DNA of 49,182 nt from Deltaproteobacteria bacterium HGW-Deltaproteobacteria-8 (GCA_002840405.1 PHAR01000004.1:235036-284217), one strand, 5' to 3'. Positions 8,552-19,356 are shown, numbered from the stretch's first letter. Notes: a model not told the origin generated them from the letters alone. Made by a program: numbers and translations.

Positions 8552-9619
8552 CTAGACCCGGACGATGGCTTCGCGTTCCTCTTCGGCGGCGTTGGCCTTG
8601 CGGGCCTTGTACATGCTGCCCAGGATGATCAGCGCGCCAAAGGTCAGCGCGGCGCACATGATGAGGAAGCTGGCCTTGTCCATGATGGACACGGTGCCCG
8701 GATCCACATCCATGAGCCCGAGCTCGGCGAGGTACTTGGGCACGGCCAGGCCGCGGCTCACCGCGACGATGAGCATGATCGAGCCCATGACGAACTTGAT
8801 GAGGGATTCCTTGACGATGGTGGTGCCGATGGCGCCGAGCTGCACGCCCAGGAGCGAACCGGCCAGGATGATGACCGTGAGGCGGATGTCGACCATGCCG
8901 TGCATGGCCCAGTTGACCGTGCCGCCCAGGCCCATGACAAAGGCGATGACCAGCTCCGTGGCCGAGGCCACGAGCCCGCTGCAGCCGATGATGTAGATCA
9001 TGCCGGGCACGCCCACGAAACCGCCCACGGCGATGGTGGCGGCCAGCATGCCGGTGGCCAGGCCGACCGGGATGGTGAACCACATGGAGATGCGCACGCC
9101 AGCGGTCTTGAAGGTCATCATGGGCCAGAGCTCGATCTTCTGCAGGCGCTGGGCCAGGGAGACGCCGGGCTTGGGCTTGCCGCTCTTGTCGGCGGTCATG
9201 GCGTCGTAGAACACGTAGCCGCCGACGAGGATCAGCACGGCCACGAAGGACAGGCTCACGTACAGGTTGGAGCCGGACTGGCCCCACTTCTCCAGGATGA
9301 TGCGCTGCAGCTTGATGCCGAACTGCACGCCCACACCGGCGCTGACGGCCATGACCAGGCCGAGCTTGATGTCCACCTGGCCGTAGCGGAAGCGCTTGAT
9401 GGCGCCGACAAGGGCCTTGGGGAACTTGTGGCACATGTTGCTGGCCACGGCCACGGTGCCGGGCACGCCCAGGCTCATCATGCCCGGAGTGAGCACGAAG
9501 GCGCCGCCCGAACCGATGAAGCCGCTCACCAGACCGCCGATGAAGCCGACGATGAACAGAAAGATGATCGAGGAAGTGGACAGGTCAATGAATCTCAAAG
9601 AGTCGAGAGCGACATCCAT
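8552..9619 (-). CDS. TauE/SafE-family transmembrane transporter (module 1)
   Basis: A 355-residue protein with about eight membrane segments and the duplicated TauE/SafE signature: first half IVGFIGGLVSGFIGSGGAFV, second half GLATGMLAATIAVGGFVGVP. Family members are thought to export sulfite, sulfoacetate or other organosulfur anions, but most are uncharacterised. A cytoplasmic loop (DAMTADKSGKPKPGVSLAQR) separates the halves. An AAGGAG lies just before the ATG. It is the last gene of a four-gene minus-strand operon with a small membrane protein, a Usp-like protein and a 58-aa protein, and ends in a clear terminator. It parallels the TauE/SafE protein of module 2 at 41983-42942. Substrate not determinable. 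Confidence 0.88.
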   Translation of the reverse strand: MDVALDSLRFIDLSTSSIIFLFIVGFIGGLVSGFIGSGGAFVLTPGMMSLGVPGTVAVASNMCHKFPKALVGAIKRFRYGQVDIKLGLVMAVSAGVGVQFGIKLQRIILEKWGQSGSNLYVSLSFVAVLILVGGYVFYDAMTADKSGKPKPGVSLAQRLQKIELWPMMTFKTAGVRISMWFTIPVGLATGMLAATIAVGGFVGVPGMIYIIGCSGLVASATELVIAFVMGLGGTVNWAMHGMVDIRLTVIILAGSLLGVQLGAIGTTIVKESLIKFVMGSIMLIVAVSRGLAVPKYLAELGLMDVDPGTVSIMDKASFLIMCAALTFGALIILGSMYKARKANAAEEEREAIVRV

Positions 9620-9648
9620 TGGAATCTCCTTTCAGGCTTGCGTGCGGG

Positions 9649-9945
9649 CTAGGCGTTCAGGGTGGCGCGCACTTCGGGGCGCTTGGCCGCGGTGGGCTGC
9701 AACGTCTTGGCCGGCTGCTTGGCGTTGATGCCGAGCGCGGTCCAAAGATTGGAAGCAAAGCTGCCGTGCACGTAGGAGACCAGGAAGACCGTGGCGATGG
9801 GCAGGGCCGCGTAGAATCCCCCGCGCGAGAAGATCTCGGTGATGGGGTTGGCGAAATGGAATATCGCCCCGAACACGGCGGCGCTGGCCGCGCCAAAACC
9901 TATCATCCGCATCACTGCCTGCTTCTTCGTCATCTCATGAGCCAT
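9649..9945 (-). CDS. Small two-helix membrane protein (98 aa)
   Basis: Unrecognised family. After MAHEMTKKQAVMRMIGFG there are two hydrophobic segments (about residues 14-32 and 42-62) and a soluble basic tail ending in ATLNA. Perfect-looking GGAGG lies seven bases before the ATG. It sits 29 bp upstream of the TauE gene in the same operon and is probably a partner subunit or accessory protein of that transporter. Confidence 0.75.
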   Translation of the reverse strand: MAHEMTKKQAVMRMIGFGAASAAVFGAIFHFANPITEIFSRGGFYAALPIATVFLVSYVHGSFASNLWTALGINAKQPAKTLQPTAAKRPEVRATLNA

Positions 9946-10027
9946 TGTATCCTCCAGCTGTATGTATTTGACGGCTCCCCGCCGTCGTATGGACCTTGTT
10001 CAGTGCCGCCCCGGAAAAGGCGGGCCT

Positions 10028-10567
10028 TCAGCACTTCAGCGAAAATTCCGGCACGGTCAGGGCAGCGTGGCGTCTCTCGGCCTCGGCCCTGCGGGTGATG
10101 ACGAACTCCACCCGCCGCAGCTCCACGCTCACGGTGTTCAGGAGCTCGTCGCGCAGGCCCCTGCGCAGCAGATGCGCGCAGGACACGCCGCGCCGGGCGG
10201 CCTCGTCCAGCAGGGGCTGCCCCGCAGCGCGCGCACGGTCCTCGAAGCGCACGCCACTGTGGGAACCGTCGTCCACGCTCAGGAGCACCAGGTCGAAGCC
10301 CAGGCGCTCGGCCAGGTTCACCGCGTAGACAACCATGGCCTCGGGCACGCCGTCTCCCTCCGCCAACACCAGGATCTTGCGGTGCTCGGCGTGGAACTCG
10401 CCCATGATCTCCCGGGCGATGTCGAGCTCCCCCACTTCGGCCATGGAGAGGGCCTCGCCATAGGCCTCCATGGCCTCGCGCAGGCCGCCCCGCTGCTGCA
10501 GGGAGATTCCCGGCTGCTTGGCGCCCAGGGACAGGCTCTCGCGGATCGTGTTCATCGACTTGCGCAT
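10028..10567 (-). CDS. Usp-like alpha/beta protein (module 1)
   Basis: A 179-residue protein with a universal-stress-protein-like core: HRKILVLAEGDGVPEAMVVY, then LAERLGFDLVLLSVDDGSHS and a later RRVEFVITRRAE strand. The first ~55 residues are an extra helical region (MEAYGEALSMAEVGELDIAR). The ATP-binding G-x2-G-x9-G-S/T motif of many Usp proteins is not visible, so nucleotide binding is doubtful. The start follows GGGAGCAACC. It is second in the operon, 22 bp after the 58-aa gene, and occupies the same place as the Usp gene of module 2. Confidence 0.7.
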   Translation of the reverse strand: MRKSMNTIRESLSLGAKQPGISLQQRGGLREAMEAYGEALSMAEVGELDIAREIMGEFHAEHRKILVLAEGDGVPEAMVVYAVNLAERLGFDLVLLSVDDGSHSGVRFEDRARAAGQPLLDEAARRGVSCAHLLRRGLRDELLNTVSVELRRVEFVITRRAEAERRHAALTVPEFSLKC

Positions 10568-10589
10568 GGTTGCTCCCGGAAACGGACGG

Positions 10590-10766
10590 CTAGGCCTTCA
10601 GGGTGGGGCGCGGACGGCGGGCCTTGGTGTCGGGACGGGCGGCATCGGCCTTGGGCTGATCCTTCATGTCCTTGCCCAGGACGGTCAGCGCCTCCTGCTC
10701 CAGGTTGCTCTCGGCAAAGGCGGCGGCGGCAAAAGTCGTTTCGATCGTGTCACGCAGAGTGCTCAT
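10590..10766 (-). CDS. 58-residue protein of unknown function
   Basis: First gene of the module 1 minus-strand operon. The ATG at 10766 has a strong GAGGAG site seven bases upstream. The product starts MSTLRDTIETTFAAAAFAES, a probable amphipathic helix, and ends in a basic, proline-rich tail. No family recognised. The ORF can be read further upstream to 10838, but that part covers the promoter and is not credible. Confidence 0.65.
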   Translation of the reverse strand: MSTLRDTIETTFAAAAFAESNLEQEALTVLGKDMKDQPKADAARPDTKARRPRPTLKA

Positions 10767-10829
10767 GGCGACTCCTCGGGTTGAAGTTGCTGTTGGCCCA
10801 CTTCTTTCAAGGTATGTGCCGCGGGCCAG

Positions 10830-10835
10830 ATTATA
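10830..10835 (-). promoter_or_regulatory. Perfect -10 box (TATAAT) for the module 1 operon
   Basis: On the minus strand TATAAT lies 64 bases upstream of the 58-aa gene. At 16-18 bp spacing there is no good -35 box, which fits an activator-dependent promoter. The palindrome array at 10898-11001 lies immediately upstream. Confidence 0.5.
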
Positions 10836-10897
10836 CATAACACCTTAGAATTGCAGTGTATGCACGATCATGCGGGAGAGTGGGGCGATGGAAGAGC

Positions 10898-11001
10898 GTT
10901 GCAGATCGCAACAGCAAGAACGGTTGAACTTCGCAACATACTGAAATCATTGGCGTGTACCTGTGCAACACTCTTTCGGTCAAACTGTTGCCGATTGCAA
11001 C
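10898..11001. promoter_or_regulatory. Array of four GTTGC-N5-GCAAC palindromes
   Basis: Four related 15-bp sites lie between the divergent module 1 operon and the lon-like gene. GTTGC-AGATC-GCAAC is at 10898-10912, GTTGA-ACTTC-GCAAC at 10923-10937, GTGTA-CCTGT-GCAAC at 10955-10969 and GTTGC-CGATT-GCAAC at 10987-11001. The first and last have perfect arms. Start-to-start spacings are 25, 32 and 32 bp; 32 bp is close to three helical turns. They look like operators for a dimeric regulator acting on both promoters. Confidence 0.7.
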
Positions 11002-11007
11002 ACAAGG

Positions 11008-11013
11008 TAAAAT
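11008..11013 (+). promoter_or_regulatory. Possible -10 box (TAAAAT) for the lon-like gene
   Basis: TAAAAT lies seven bases after the fourth palindrome and about 110 bases before the ATG. No good -35 box is present; the palindrome occupies the -35/spacer region, so binding there would directly affect polymerase. Confidence 0.35.
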
Positions 11014-11122
11014 CGGAGCGGACACGGGCCAACAACGGCCTTTGACACAAAGGGAAATGCGGGCGTAAGCAGGGCAGAACTGGCCGCGAACAGCGCCGTC
11101 CCACGGCGCGGGAGGACCTCGG

Positions 11123-13159
11123 ATGATATTTTTTCGAAAACCCGAAGAAGAGCAGTCGCCTACCACCGGCAAGGGCCTGGATGAACTGCGCGGACAGGTG
11201 AAGAGCGCGGCCCTGCCGGAGTCTGTGGCGGCCATCGTGGCCAAGGAAATGAGCCGCCTGGACAAGACCGATCCCTCGGTGGCCGAGTACTCCATCGGGC
11301 TCAACTACATCGACTGGCTGAGCAGCCTGCCCTGGACCACCGCCACCGAAGACTGCCTGGACTTCGCGCGCGTGGAGCGCATTTTGAGCGACCGCCACTT
11401 CGGCCTGGACCACGTCAAGGAACGCCTGCTGGAGTACCTGGCGGGGCGCACGCTGGCCGCCAGCGCGCCGCCGCACCTGCTCGTGGTCGACGACGAGGAG
11501 ATCGCGCGGAGCAACCTGGAGCACGTCCTCAAAAAAGAGGGCTACGCCGTGCAGACCGCGGCCAACGGCCTGGAGGCCCTGGAGCTGCTGCGCTCCTGGA
11601 GCTTCGACCTCATCGTCACCGACCTCAAGATGGACAAGATGGACGGCATGACGCTCCTGGCCGAGGCCAGGCGGCTCTCGCCCTCCACGCAGATCATCAT
11701 CGTCACCGGCTACGCCACGGTCAATTCCGCCGTGGAGGCCATGCGCACCGGCGCAGCCCACTACCTGACCAAGCCCATCAGCCTGGACGCCCTGCGCGAG
11801 AGCGTGCGCGAGGTGCTGGGCCAACGCAAGAAGCTGGCACCGGCGCGCGGACCGGTGCTCTGCTTCACCGGCCCCCCGGGCACGGGCAAGACCTCCATCG
11901 GCATGGCCATCGCCGAGGCCCTGGGCCGCAAGTTCCACCGCATGTCCATGGCCGGGATGCGCGACGAGGCCGAACTGCGCGGCCACCGCCGCACCTACGT
12001 CGGGGCCATGCCGGGCAAGATCATCCAGGCCATCCGCCGCCTGGGGGTGAACAACCCTGTGCTCATGCTCGACGAGATCGACAAGGTCGGCCAGGACTTC
12101 CGGGGCGACCCCGGCGCCGTGTTCCTGGAGGTGCTCGACCCCGAGCAGAACCGCTCGTTCATGGACCTCTACGTGGACGTGCCCTTTGACCTGTCCCAGG
12201 TGATGTTCATCGCCACGGCCAACGACCTCTCGCGCCTGGACGCGCCCCTGCAGGACCGCCTGGAGGTGGTGCACTTCCCCGGCTACACCGAGCCCGAAAA
12301 GGTGCAGATCGCGCTCAAGCACATGGTGCCGCGCCAGTGCGCCGAGCACGGCCTGACGCACCCCTACCCGACCTTCATGCCCGAGGCTGTGCGCACCATC
12401 ATCAGCGACTACACGCGCGAGGCCGGCGTGCGCAACCTGGACCGCGAGATCGGCAGCGTGTGCCGCAAGATGGCTCGCCTTGCCATGAAGGACAGCCCCG
12501 AGCTTGCGACCGTGGGCCAGGGGACCTACCCGGCCATCGTCGACGCCGCCCTGGTCACCAGCCTGCTGGGGCCCCGGCGCCACACGCATGAGTCCGCGCG
12601 GCCCGTGCTGCGCCCCGGCGTGGTCAACGGCCTGGTCTGGAGCGACTCCGGCGGCGAGATCGTGCTGGTGGAGGCCGCCAAGATGCGCGGCACCGGCCAG
12701 CTCCTGCTCACCGGCAACCTCGGCGCAGTGCTCAAGGAATCCGCCCAGACAGCGCTCAGCTACATCCGGGGCAATGCCGAGAAATACGGGCTGGACCCGA
12801 ACTTCTTCGCCGAGCAGGACCTGCACATCCACATCCCGGCCGGGGCCATCCCCAAGGACGGACCCTCAGCAGGCGTCACCATCCTCATGTCCCTGCTCTC
12901 GCTGTTGACCGGACGGGCCGCCAAGCCCGGCGTGGCGCTCACCGGGGAGATGTCGCTGGGCGGCGTGCTGCTGCCCGTGGCCGGCATCCGCGAGAAGATC
13001 CTGGCGGCGCTACGCGGCGGCGTGCATACCGTGGCCCTGCCCATGGGCAATAAGCCCGAGGCCGACGGCCTGGAGGCCGACATCCGCGCGCAGCTGACCA
13101 TCATCCTCGCCACCGACGCCGACGAGCTGGTGGACGTGGTGCTGGAGGCGAAAGCGTAA
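11123..13159 (+). CDS. Lon-type ATP-dependent protease with an internal response-regulator receiver domain
   Basis: A 678-residue protein. Residues 15-110 are a Lon-like helical segment (YSIGLNYIDWLSSLPW). Residues ~117-233 are a complete receiver domain with acidic pair D123/D124, phosphoacceptor D167 in VTDLKM and lysine K217 in LTKP. The AAA+ module follows: Walker A GPPGTGKT at 250-257, Walker B LMLDEID at 314-320, sensor IATAND. The protease domain has catalytic S582 (KDGPSAG) and K625, 43 residues apart as in E. coli Lon (S679/K722). The large N-terminal substrate-binding domain of LonA is absent. GGAGG precedes the ATG. The design suggests proteolysis gated by phosphorylation (inference). 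The receiver's first helix resembles that of the nearby NtrC-type activator. Confidence 0.92.
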   Translation: MIFFRKPEEEQSPTTGKGLDELRGQVKSAALPESVAAIVAKEMSRLDKTDPSVAEYSIGLNYIDWLSSLPWTTATEDCLDFARVERILSDRHFGLDHVKERLLEYLAGRTLAASAPPHLLVVDDEEIARSNLEHVLKKEGYAVQTAANGLEALELLRSWSFDLIVTDLKMDKMDGMTLLAEARRLSPSTQIIIVTGYATVNSAVEAMRTGAAHYLTKPISLDALRESVREVLGQRKKLAPARGPVLCFTGPPGTGKTSIGMAIAEALGRKFHRMSMAGMRDEAELRGHRRTYVGAMPGKIIQAIRRLGVNNPVLMLDEIDKVGQDFRGDPGAVFLEVLDPEQNRSFMDLYVDVPFDLSQVMFIATANDLSRLDAPLQDRLEVVHFPGYTEPEKVQIALKHMVPRQCAEHGLTHPYPTFMPEAVRTIISDYTREAGVRNLDREIGSVCRKMARLAMKDSPELATVGQGTYPAIVDAALVTSLLGPRRHTHESARPVLRPGVVNGLVWSDSGGEIVLVEAAKMRGTGQLLLTGNLGAVLKESAQTALSYIRGNAEKYGLDPNFFAEQDLHIHIPAGAIPKDGPSAGVTILMSLLSLLTGRAAKPGVALTGEMSLGGVLLPVAGIREKILAALRGGVHTVALPMGNKPEADGLEADIRAQLTIILATDADELVDVVLEAKA

Positions 13160-13253
13160 GCAAGAGAATATGCCTCCGGCGGCCGGGGGGCATGCTGTCC
13201 CCCCGGACCCCCTCATTGCGCAGGCGATCAATCCTTCGACCACATGGAGGCCC
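13160..13253. repeat. GC-rich palindromic spacer after the lon-like gene
   Basis: Contains GGCCGGGGGGCATGCTGTCC followed by CCCCGG, an imperfect G/C hairpin. A related but longer set of hairpins follows selO at 14740-14800, so this is probably a dispersed intergenic element acting as a weak terminator. Confidence 0.35.
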
Positions 13254-14732
13254 ATGCATCCCCACCCCGCCAAGACGACCCCGAGCCAGGGCTGGAACTT
13301 CGACAACACCTACGCCCGCCTGCCCGAGTCGCTGCATGTGCGCATGAACCCGGTGCCGGTGCGCGCGCCGAAGCTGGTCCTGTTCAACCGCCCGCTGGCC
13401 GAGGCCCTGGGCCTGGACCCGCAGGAGATGGACGGAGAGGCGGGGGGCGCCGTCTTCGCGGGCAACCGGCTGCCCGAAGGCGCGGAGCCCCTGGCCCAGG
13501 CCTACGCCGGGCACCAGTTCGGCCACTTCACCATGCTCGGCGACGGCCGCGCCATCCTGCTGGGCGAGCACGTCACCCCCGCCGGGGAGCGCTTCGACAT
13601 CCAGCTCAAGGGCTCGGGCCAGACAGCCTTCTCCCGCCTGGGCGACGGCCGCGCAGCGCTTGGCCCCATGCTGCGGGAGTACCTCGTCAGCGAGGCCATG
13701 CACGCGCTCGGCATCCCCACCACCCGCAGCCTGGCCGTGGTCTCCACCGGCGAGGCGGTGTACCGCGAGGACTCCCTGCCCGGAGCCATCCTCACCCGCG
13801 TGGCGGCCAGCCACATCCGCGTCGGAACCTTCCAGTACGCCGCCTCGCGCGGCGATGGCCAAGCCCTCCGGGCGCTTGCGGACTACACCATCAAGCGGCA
13901 CTACCCCGAGCTGGCCGAGGCCGGGAACCCCTACCTGGCGCTGCTGCACGCGGTCATGGAACGGCAGGCCTCGCTGGTGGCCAGCTGGCTGCACGTGGGC
14001 TTCATCCACGGGGTCATGAACACGGACAACATGTCCCTGTGCGGCGAGACCATCGACTACGGCCCCTGCGCGTTCCTGGACACCTACGCCCCGGACACGG
14101 TGTTCAGCTCCATCGACCAGGGCGGGCGCTACGCCTACGGCAACCAGCCGCACATGGCGCAATGGGACCTCGCCCGCTTCGCCGAAACGCTGCTACCCCT
14201 GCTGCACGCGGACGAGAAGCAGGCCATCGCCCTGGCCGAGGAGAGTTTGCTGTCCTTTGCGGACACCTTCCGGCGCTTCTGGCTCTCCGGCATGTGTGGC
14301 AAGCTGGGCCTGTTCACGCAGGAGGACGGGGACCTGGAGCTGGCGCAGGGCCTGCTCACCTGCCTGCAGGCCATCCACGCGGACTACACGGGCACTTTCC
14401 GCGACCTGGCGACAGCCGCCCTGGCCGAGGCCCCGGTGTTCGCGGACGCCGACTGCGCGCAGTGGCACGAGCGCTGGCAGGCGCGGCTGGCGCGGCAACC
14501 GCAGTCCAGACAGGACGCCTGCGCCCTGATGCGCGAGCGCAACCCCGTGGTCATCCCACGCAACACCTTTGTGGAAGAGGCGCTCAAGGCCGCCGTGGAA
14601 AACGACGATTACGCCCCGCTCACGCTGCTGCTCAAGGCCGTGTCCCAGCCCTTTGAGGACGGGCCTGACCAGGCAGCCTACCGCACACCGCCCGCGCCCA
14701 TCCCCGGCTACAAGACCTTCTGCGGCACGTGA
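13254..14732 (+). CDS. selO: SelO/YdiU-family protein adenylyltransferase (pseudokinase AMPylase)
   Basis: A 492-residue protein that clearly follows the YdiU/SelO family. It has AQAYAGHQFGHFTMLGDGRA, LGEHVTPAGERFDIQLKGSG, the catalytic-loop region HGVMNTDNMSLCGETIDYGP and GRYAYGNQPHMAQWDLARF. These enzymes bind ATP upside-down in a kinase fold and transfer AMP to protein Ser/Thr/Tyr, and are linked to redox stress. The C-terminal YKTFCGT carries a Cys where animal SelO has selenocysteine. The ATG at 13254 has GGAGG four bases upstream; the ORF begins earlier, inside the GC-rich spacer. It is slightly shorter at the N-terminus than some homologs but complete. Probably transcribed alone or by read-through from the lon-like gene. 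Confidence 0.93.
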   Translation: MHPHPAKTTPSQGWNFDNTYARLPESLHVRMNPVPVRAPKLVLFNRPLAEALGLDPQEMDGEAGGAVFAGNRLPEGAEPLAQAYAGHQFGHFTMLGDGRAILLGEHVTPAGERFDIQLKGSGQTAFSRLGDGRAALGPMLREYLVSEAMHALGIPTTRSLAVVSTGEAVYREDSLPGAILTRVAASHIRVGTFQYAASRGDGQALRALADYTIKRHYPELAEAGNPYLALLHAVMERQASLVASWLHVGFIHGVMNTDNMSLCGETIDYGPCAFLDTYAPDTVFSSIDQGGRYAYGNQPHMAQWDLARFAETLLPLLHADEKQAIALAEESLLSFADTFRRFWLSGMCGKLGLFTQEDGDLELAQGLLTCLQAIHADYTGTFRDLATAALAEAPVFADADCAQWHERWQARLARQPQSRQDACALMRERNPVVIPRNTFVEEALKAAVENDDYAPLTLLLKAVSQPFEDGPDQAAYRTPPAPIPGYKTFCGT

Positions 14733-14807
14733 GAGGAGTGGAAAAGCCAGGGGCTCCGCCCCTGGACCCCGCCAGAGGGCCTGAGGCCCTCTGGACTCCC
14801 CATTGCG
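14733..14807. repeat. Dispersed-type GC hairpins after selO
   Basis: GGGGCTCCGCCCC is followed by a perfect 11-bp palindrome (CCAGAGGGCCT / AGGCCCTCTGG, 14772-14794). The layout looks like a repeated intergenic element and could act as a terminator. Confidence 0.45.
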
Positions 14808-14850
14808 CCGAAAGGGCTGCTTCAGGAGGAACCTGAAACAGCCCTTTCGG
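14808..14850 (+). terminator. Long 19-bp hairpin downstream of selO
   Basis: CCGAAAGGGCTGCTTCAGG (14808-14826) pairs with 14832-14850 with a single G-U, leaving a 5-nt loop. T content after it is low. It is a strong structure and a likely 3'-end or transcript barrier for selO. Confidence 0.6.
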
Positions 14851-14984
14851 CTTGTGAGGATCATGATGAAACATGAGGGAGTGCACGTGGCCGTGACACG
14901 CAGACAAGCTCTCGACGCAACGCCCTTGAAGCCAACCGAGGGGGGAAACCAACCGAGGAGACCGCGTCACCTCGCACCAAATTG

Positions 14985-15020
14985 AAAGGGCCGGGAAGAG
15001 CGAAGTTCGACCGGCCCTTT
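14985..15020 (-). terminator. Hairpin after the NtrC-type activator gene
   Basis: Perfect 10-bp stem AAAGGGCCGG / CCGGCCCTTT (16-nt loop). On the minus strand it ends CCCTTTCAATTT, a modest T tract, about 70 bp beyond the activator stop. The rest of 14851-15087 shows no gene. Confidence 0.55.
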
Positions 15021-15087
15021 CTGCTTGGAATGGGGGGGGACCGGGGGGCCTCACGGCCCTTCCGGCCTGCGGAGCATAGTCCCTTGC

Positions 15088-17918
<2,831 letters not shown>

Positions 17919-18095
17919 GGGGACTCCTCAAGGGACCATGGCCGCAGCGGCCTGCGGCTCGCCCATGCATATGCCCAACGTGAAAGCAGCGTCAACAGCC
18001 TTGACGGATAGAATACATGGAGTTGGGGCATTGCCCCCCCGTGCGGCGCACAAAGGGCGCCCCCGCAGGCGGAGAAAACCCGATGGCGGCCTGGC

Positions 18096-18240
18096 AGACC
18101 GTTGAGAAAGCAAAAACACAGGCTGCCCAGAAGTGGTGAGAGGCAAGGCGCAAAAAGGTTCAAGGCTGAAGCACACTTCCAGTGCGTGAGGGTTTGAACT
18201 TTTTGTGGCAACGCAGCAGAATACCGTTTTTCAACAGCCT
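18096..18240. repeat. 145-bp MITE-like palindromic element
   Basis: Bounded by imperfect inverted repeats (AGACCGTTGAGAAA at the left; AGGCTGTTGAAAAA read on the minus strand from the right; 3 mismatches in 14). It has an inner pair, CAAAAAGGTTCAA and TTTGAACTTTTTG. It codes for nothing and ends one or two bases before the stop codon of the Rrf2 fusion gene, so it supplies that gene's 3' UTR. It is probably a non-autonomous or REP-like dispersed repeat; copies elsewhere in the genome cannot be checked here. Confidence 0.5.
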
Positions 18241-18241
18241 G

Positions 18242-19186
18242 CTAGGGCGCGCCGATGGCCCCCTCGACGATGCGCAGCACCTCTTCGGGATCAAAAGGCT
18301 TGCGCACGGTGCCCACGGCCTTGCGGATGGCCAGGTGGATGCCCGGCAGGCCGCTGATGACGATGACCGGCAGCTCGCGGAACTCCGGGATGCGCGAGAA
18401 CTTGCGGAAGAACTTCGGCCCCCACTCGTTGGGCATCTCCAAGTCCAGGGTGACGAGATCGGGAAATTCGCTCACCAGGACCTCCATGGCCACGTCGCCG
18501 TCCGAGGCGCTGCACGTGTCGTAGCCGCGCTCGCGCAGCACGGTCACCAGGTAGTCCACGATGTCCGGGTCGTCGTCCACGACCATGATCTTCTTGGGCG
18601 CGCCCTCGGACCGCACCGGACGGCCGTGGAGAGTCTGGGCCAGGCGATGCCTGAAGATGCGCCGCGCGAGCTTCTTGCGCAGCACCGGCTCGGACTGGAC
18701 CGCCGCCTCCGCCTTGGTCCCAGGCAGCTTCAGGGGCTTCAAGGCCTTGGTCCGCTCATTGTCCTTGCGGGCGATGCAGTTCTGCCCGTCGTTCAGGATG
18801 TCGCGCACGGTGACGGAGTCGAGCTTTTCGAGCATGGCCTGGTCGGCGGCGACCCAGATGGTGCGCGTGAGGCAGTGCACCGAGCGCGGGCAGGCCAGGC
18901 GGTTGTTGCTGCAGGCCAGCACGGCCGAGTCGCCCTCAAGCGCGCGCACCACGTCGCCCACTGTGATGCGCTCCGGAGCCATGGCCAGCAGGTGGCCGCC
19001 CTCGCGACCGCGCACGCTGCGCACGAACCCGGCCCGCTGAAGCTCTCCCACCAGGCGCTCCAGATACTTGACCGAGACATCCTGCCGAAGCGAGGTCTCG
19101 GCCATGGATACCGGGCCTTTCTCTTCGTGCTGGGCGATGTCCAACACGAGCCGCATCCCGTATCTTCCCTTGGTCGTCAGCCGCAT
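18242..19186 (-). CDS. Rrf2-family Fe-S regulator fused to a C-terminal receiver domain
   Basis: A 314-residue fusion. Residues 1-135 are an Rrf2/IscR-type winged helix (MRLTTKGRYGMRLVLDIAQH, SVKYLERLVGELQRAGFVRS, GREGGHLLA). Its three cysteines C92, C99 and C105 have spacing X6/X5, close to the C-X5-C-X5-C Fe-S ligands of IscR. A linker of ~60 residues, rich in basic residues, leads to a complete receiver at ~197-314 (D204/D205, phosphoacceptor D248, K296). The receiver is nearly the same protein as the stand-alone receiver at 28953, sharing EWGP, GIHLAIRKA and the VEGAIGAP end. It is divergent from tmcDCBA and probably controls it. AAGGGGG precedes the ATG. It could combine redox and phosphorylation inputs (inference). 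Confidence 0.92.
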   Translation of the reverse strand: MRLTTKGRYGMRLVLDIAQHEEKGPVSMAETSLRQDVSVKYLERLVGELQRAGFVRSVRGREGGHLLAMAPERITVGDVVRALEGDSAVLACSNNRLACPRSVHCLTRTIWVAADQAMLEKLDSVTVRDILNDGQNCIARKDNERTKALKPLKLPGTKAEAAVQSEPVLRKKLARRIFRHRLAQTLHGRPVRSEGAPKKIMVVDDDPDIVDYLVTVLRERGYDTCSASDGDVAMEVLVSEFPDLVTLDLEMPNEWGPKFFRKFSRIPEFRELPVIVISGLPGIHLAIRKAVGTVRKPFDPEEVLRIVEGAIGAP

Positions 19187-19337
19187 CTCATCCCCCTTGT
19201 GCCCCTTCCGCTCATCGCCCCGGCCTTGGTTTTGATCCCGGCCGCCAGGTCAGACCACAAACGATCTCGATGGTATTCATATACACTGCACAAAGACTTT
19301 GCAACTCACACTCAGCCTGTATGCTTTAAGTTCATAA

Positions 19338-19356
19338 ACATACTTTAGTCGTATGT
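19338..19356. promoter_or_regulatory. Palindrome ACATAC-N7-GTATGT between the Rrf2 fusion gene and tmcD
   Basis: A perfect 6-N7-6 inverted repeat in the AT-rich 368-bp divergent intergenic region. Further GTATG words lie about 30 bp to its left and 60 bp to its right. It is a plausible operator for the divergently encoded regulator. The minus strand also has a weak sigma-70-like pair (TTGCAA, 17 bp, TATGAA) in front of the regulator gene. Confidence 0.45.

Noticed and set aside
10951-10970. Sigma-54-like TTGG...TGCAA sequence near the palindrome array
   Set aside because: The GG-to-GC spacing is 11 instead of the strict 10, and it overlaps one of the palindromes.
10868-12832. 654-codon minus-strand ORF opposite the lon-like gene
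   Set aside because: Antisense to a protein with complete receiver, AAA+ and protease motifs.
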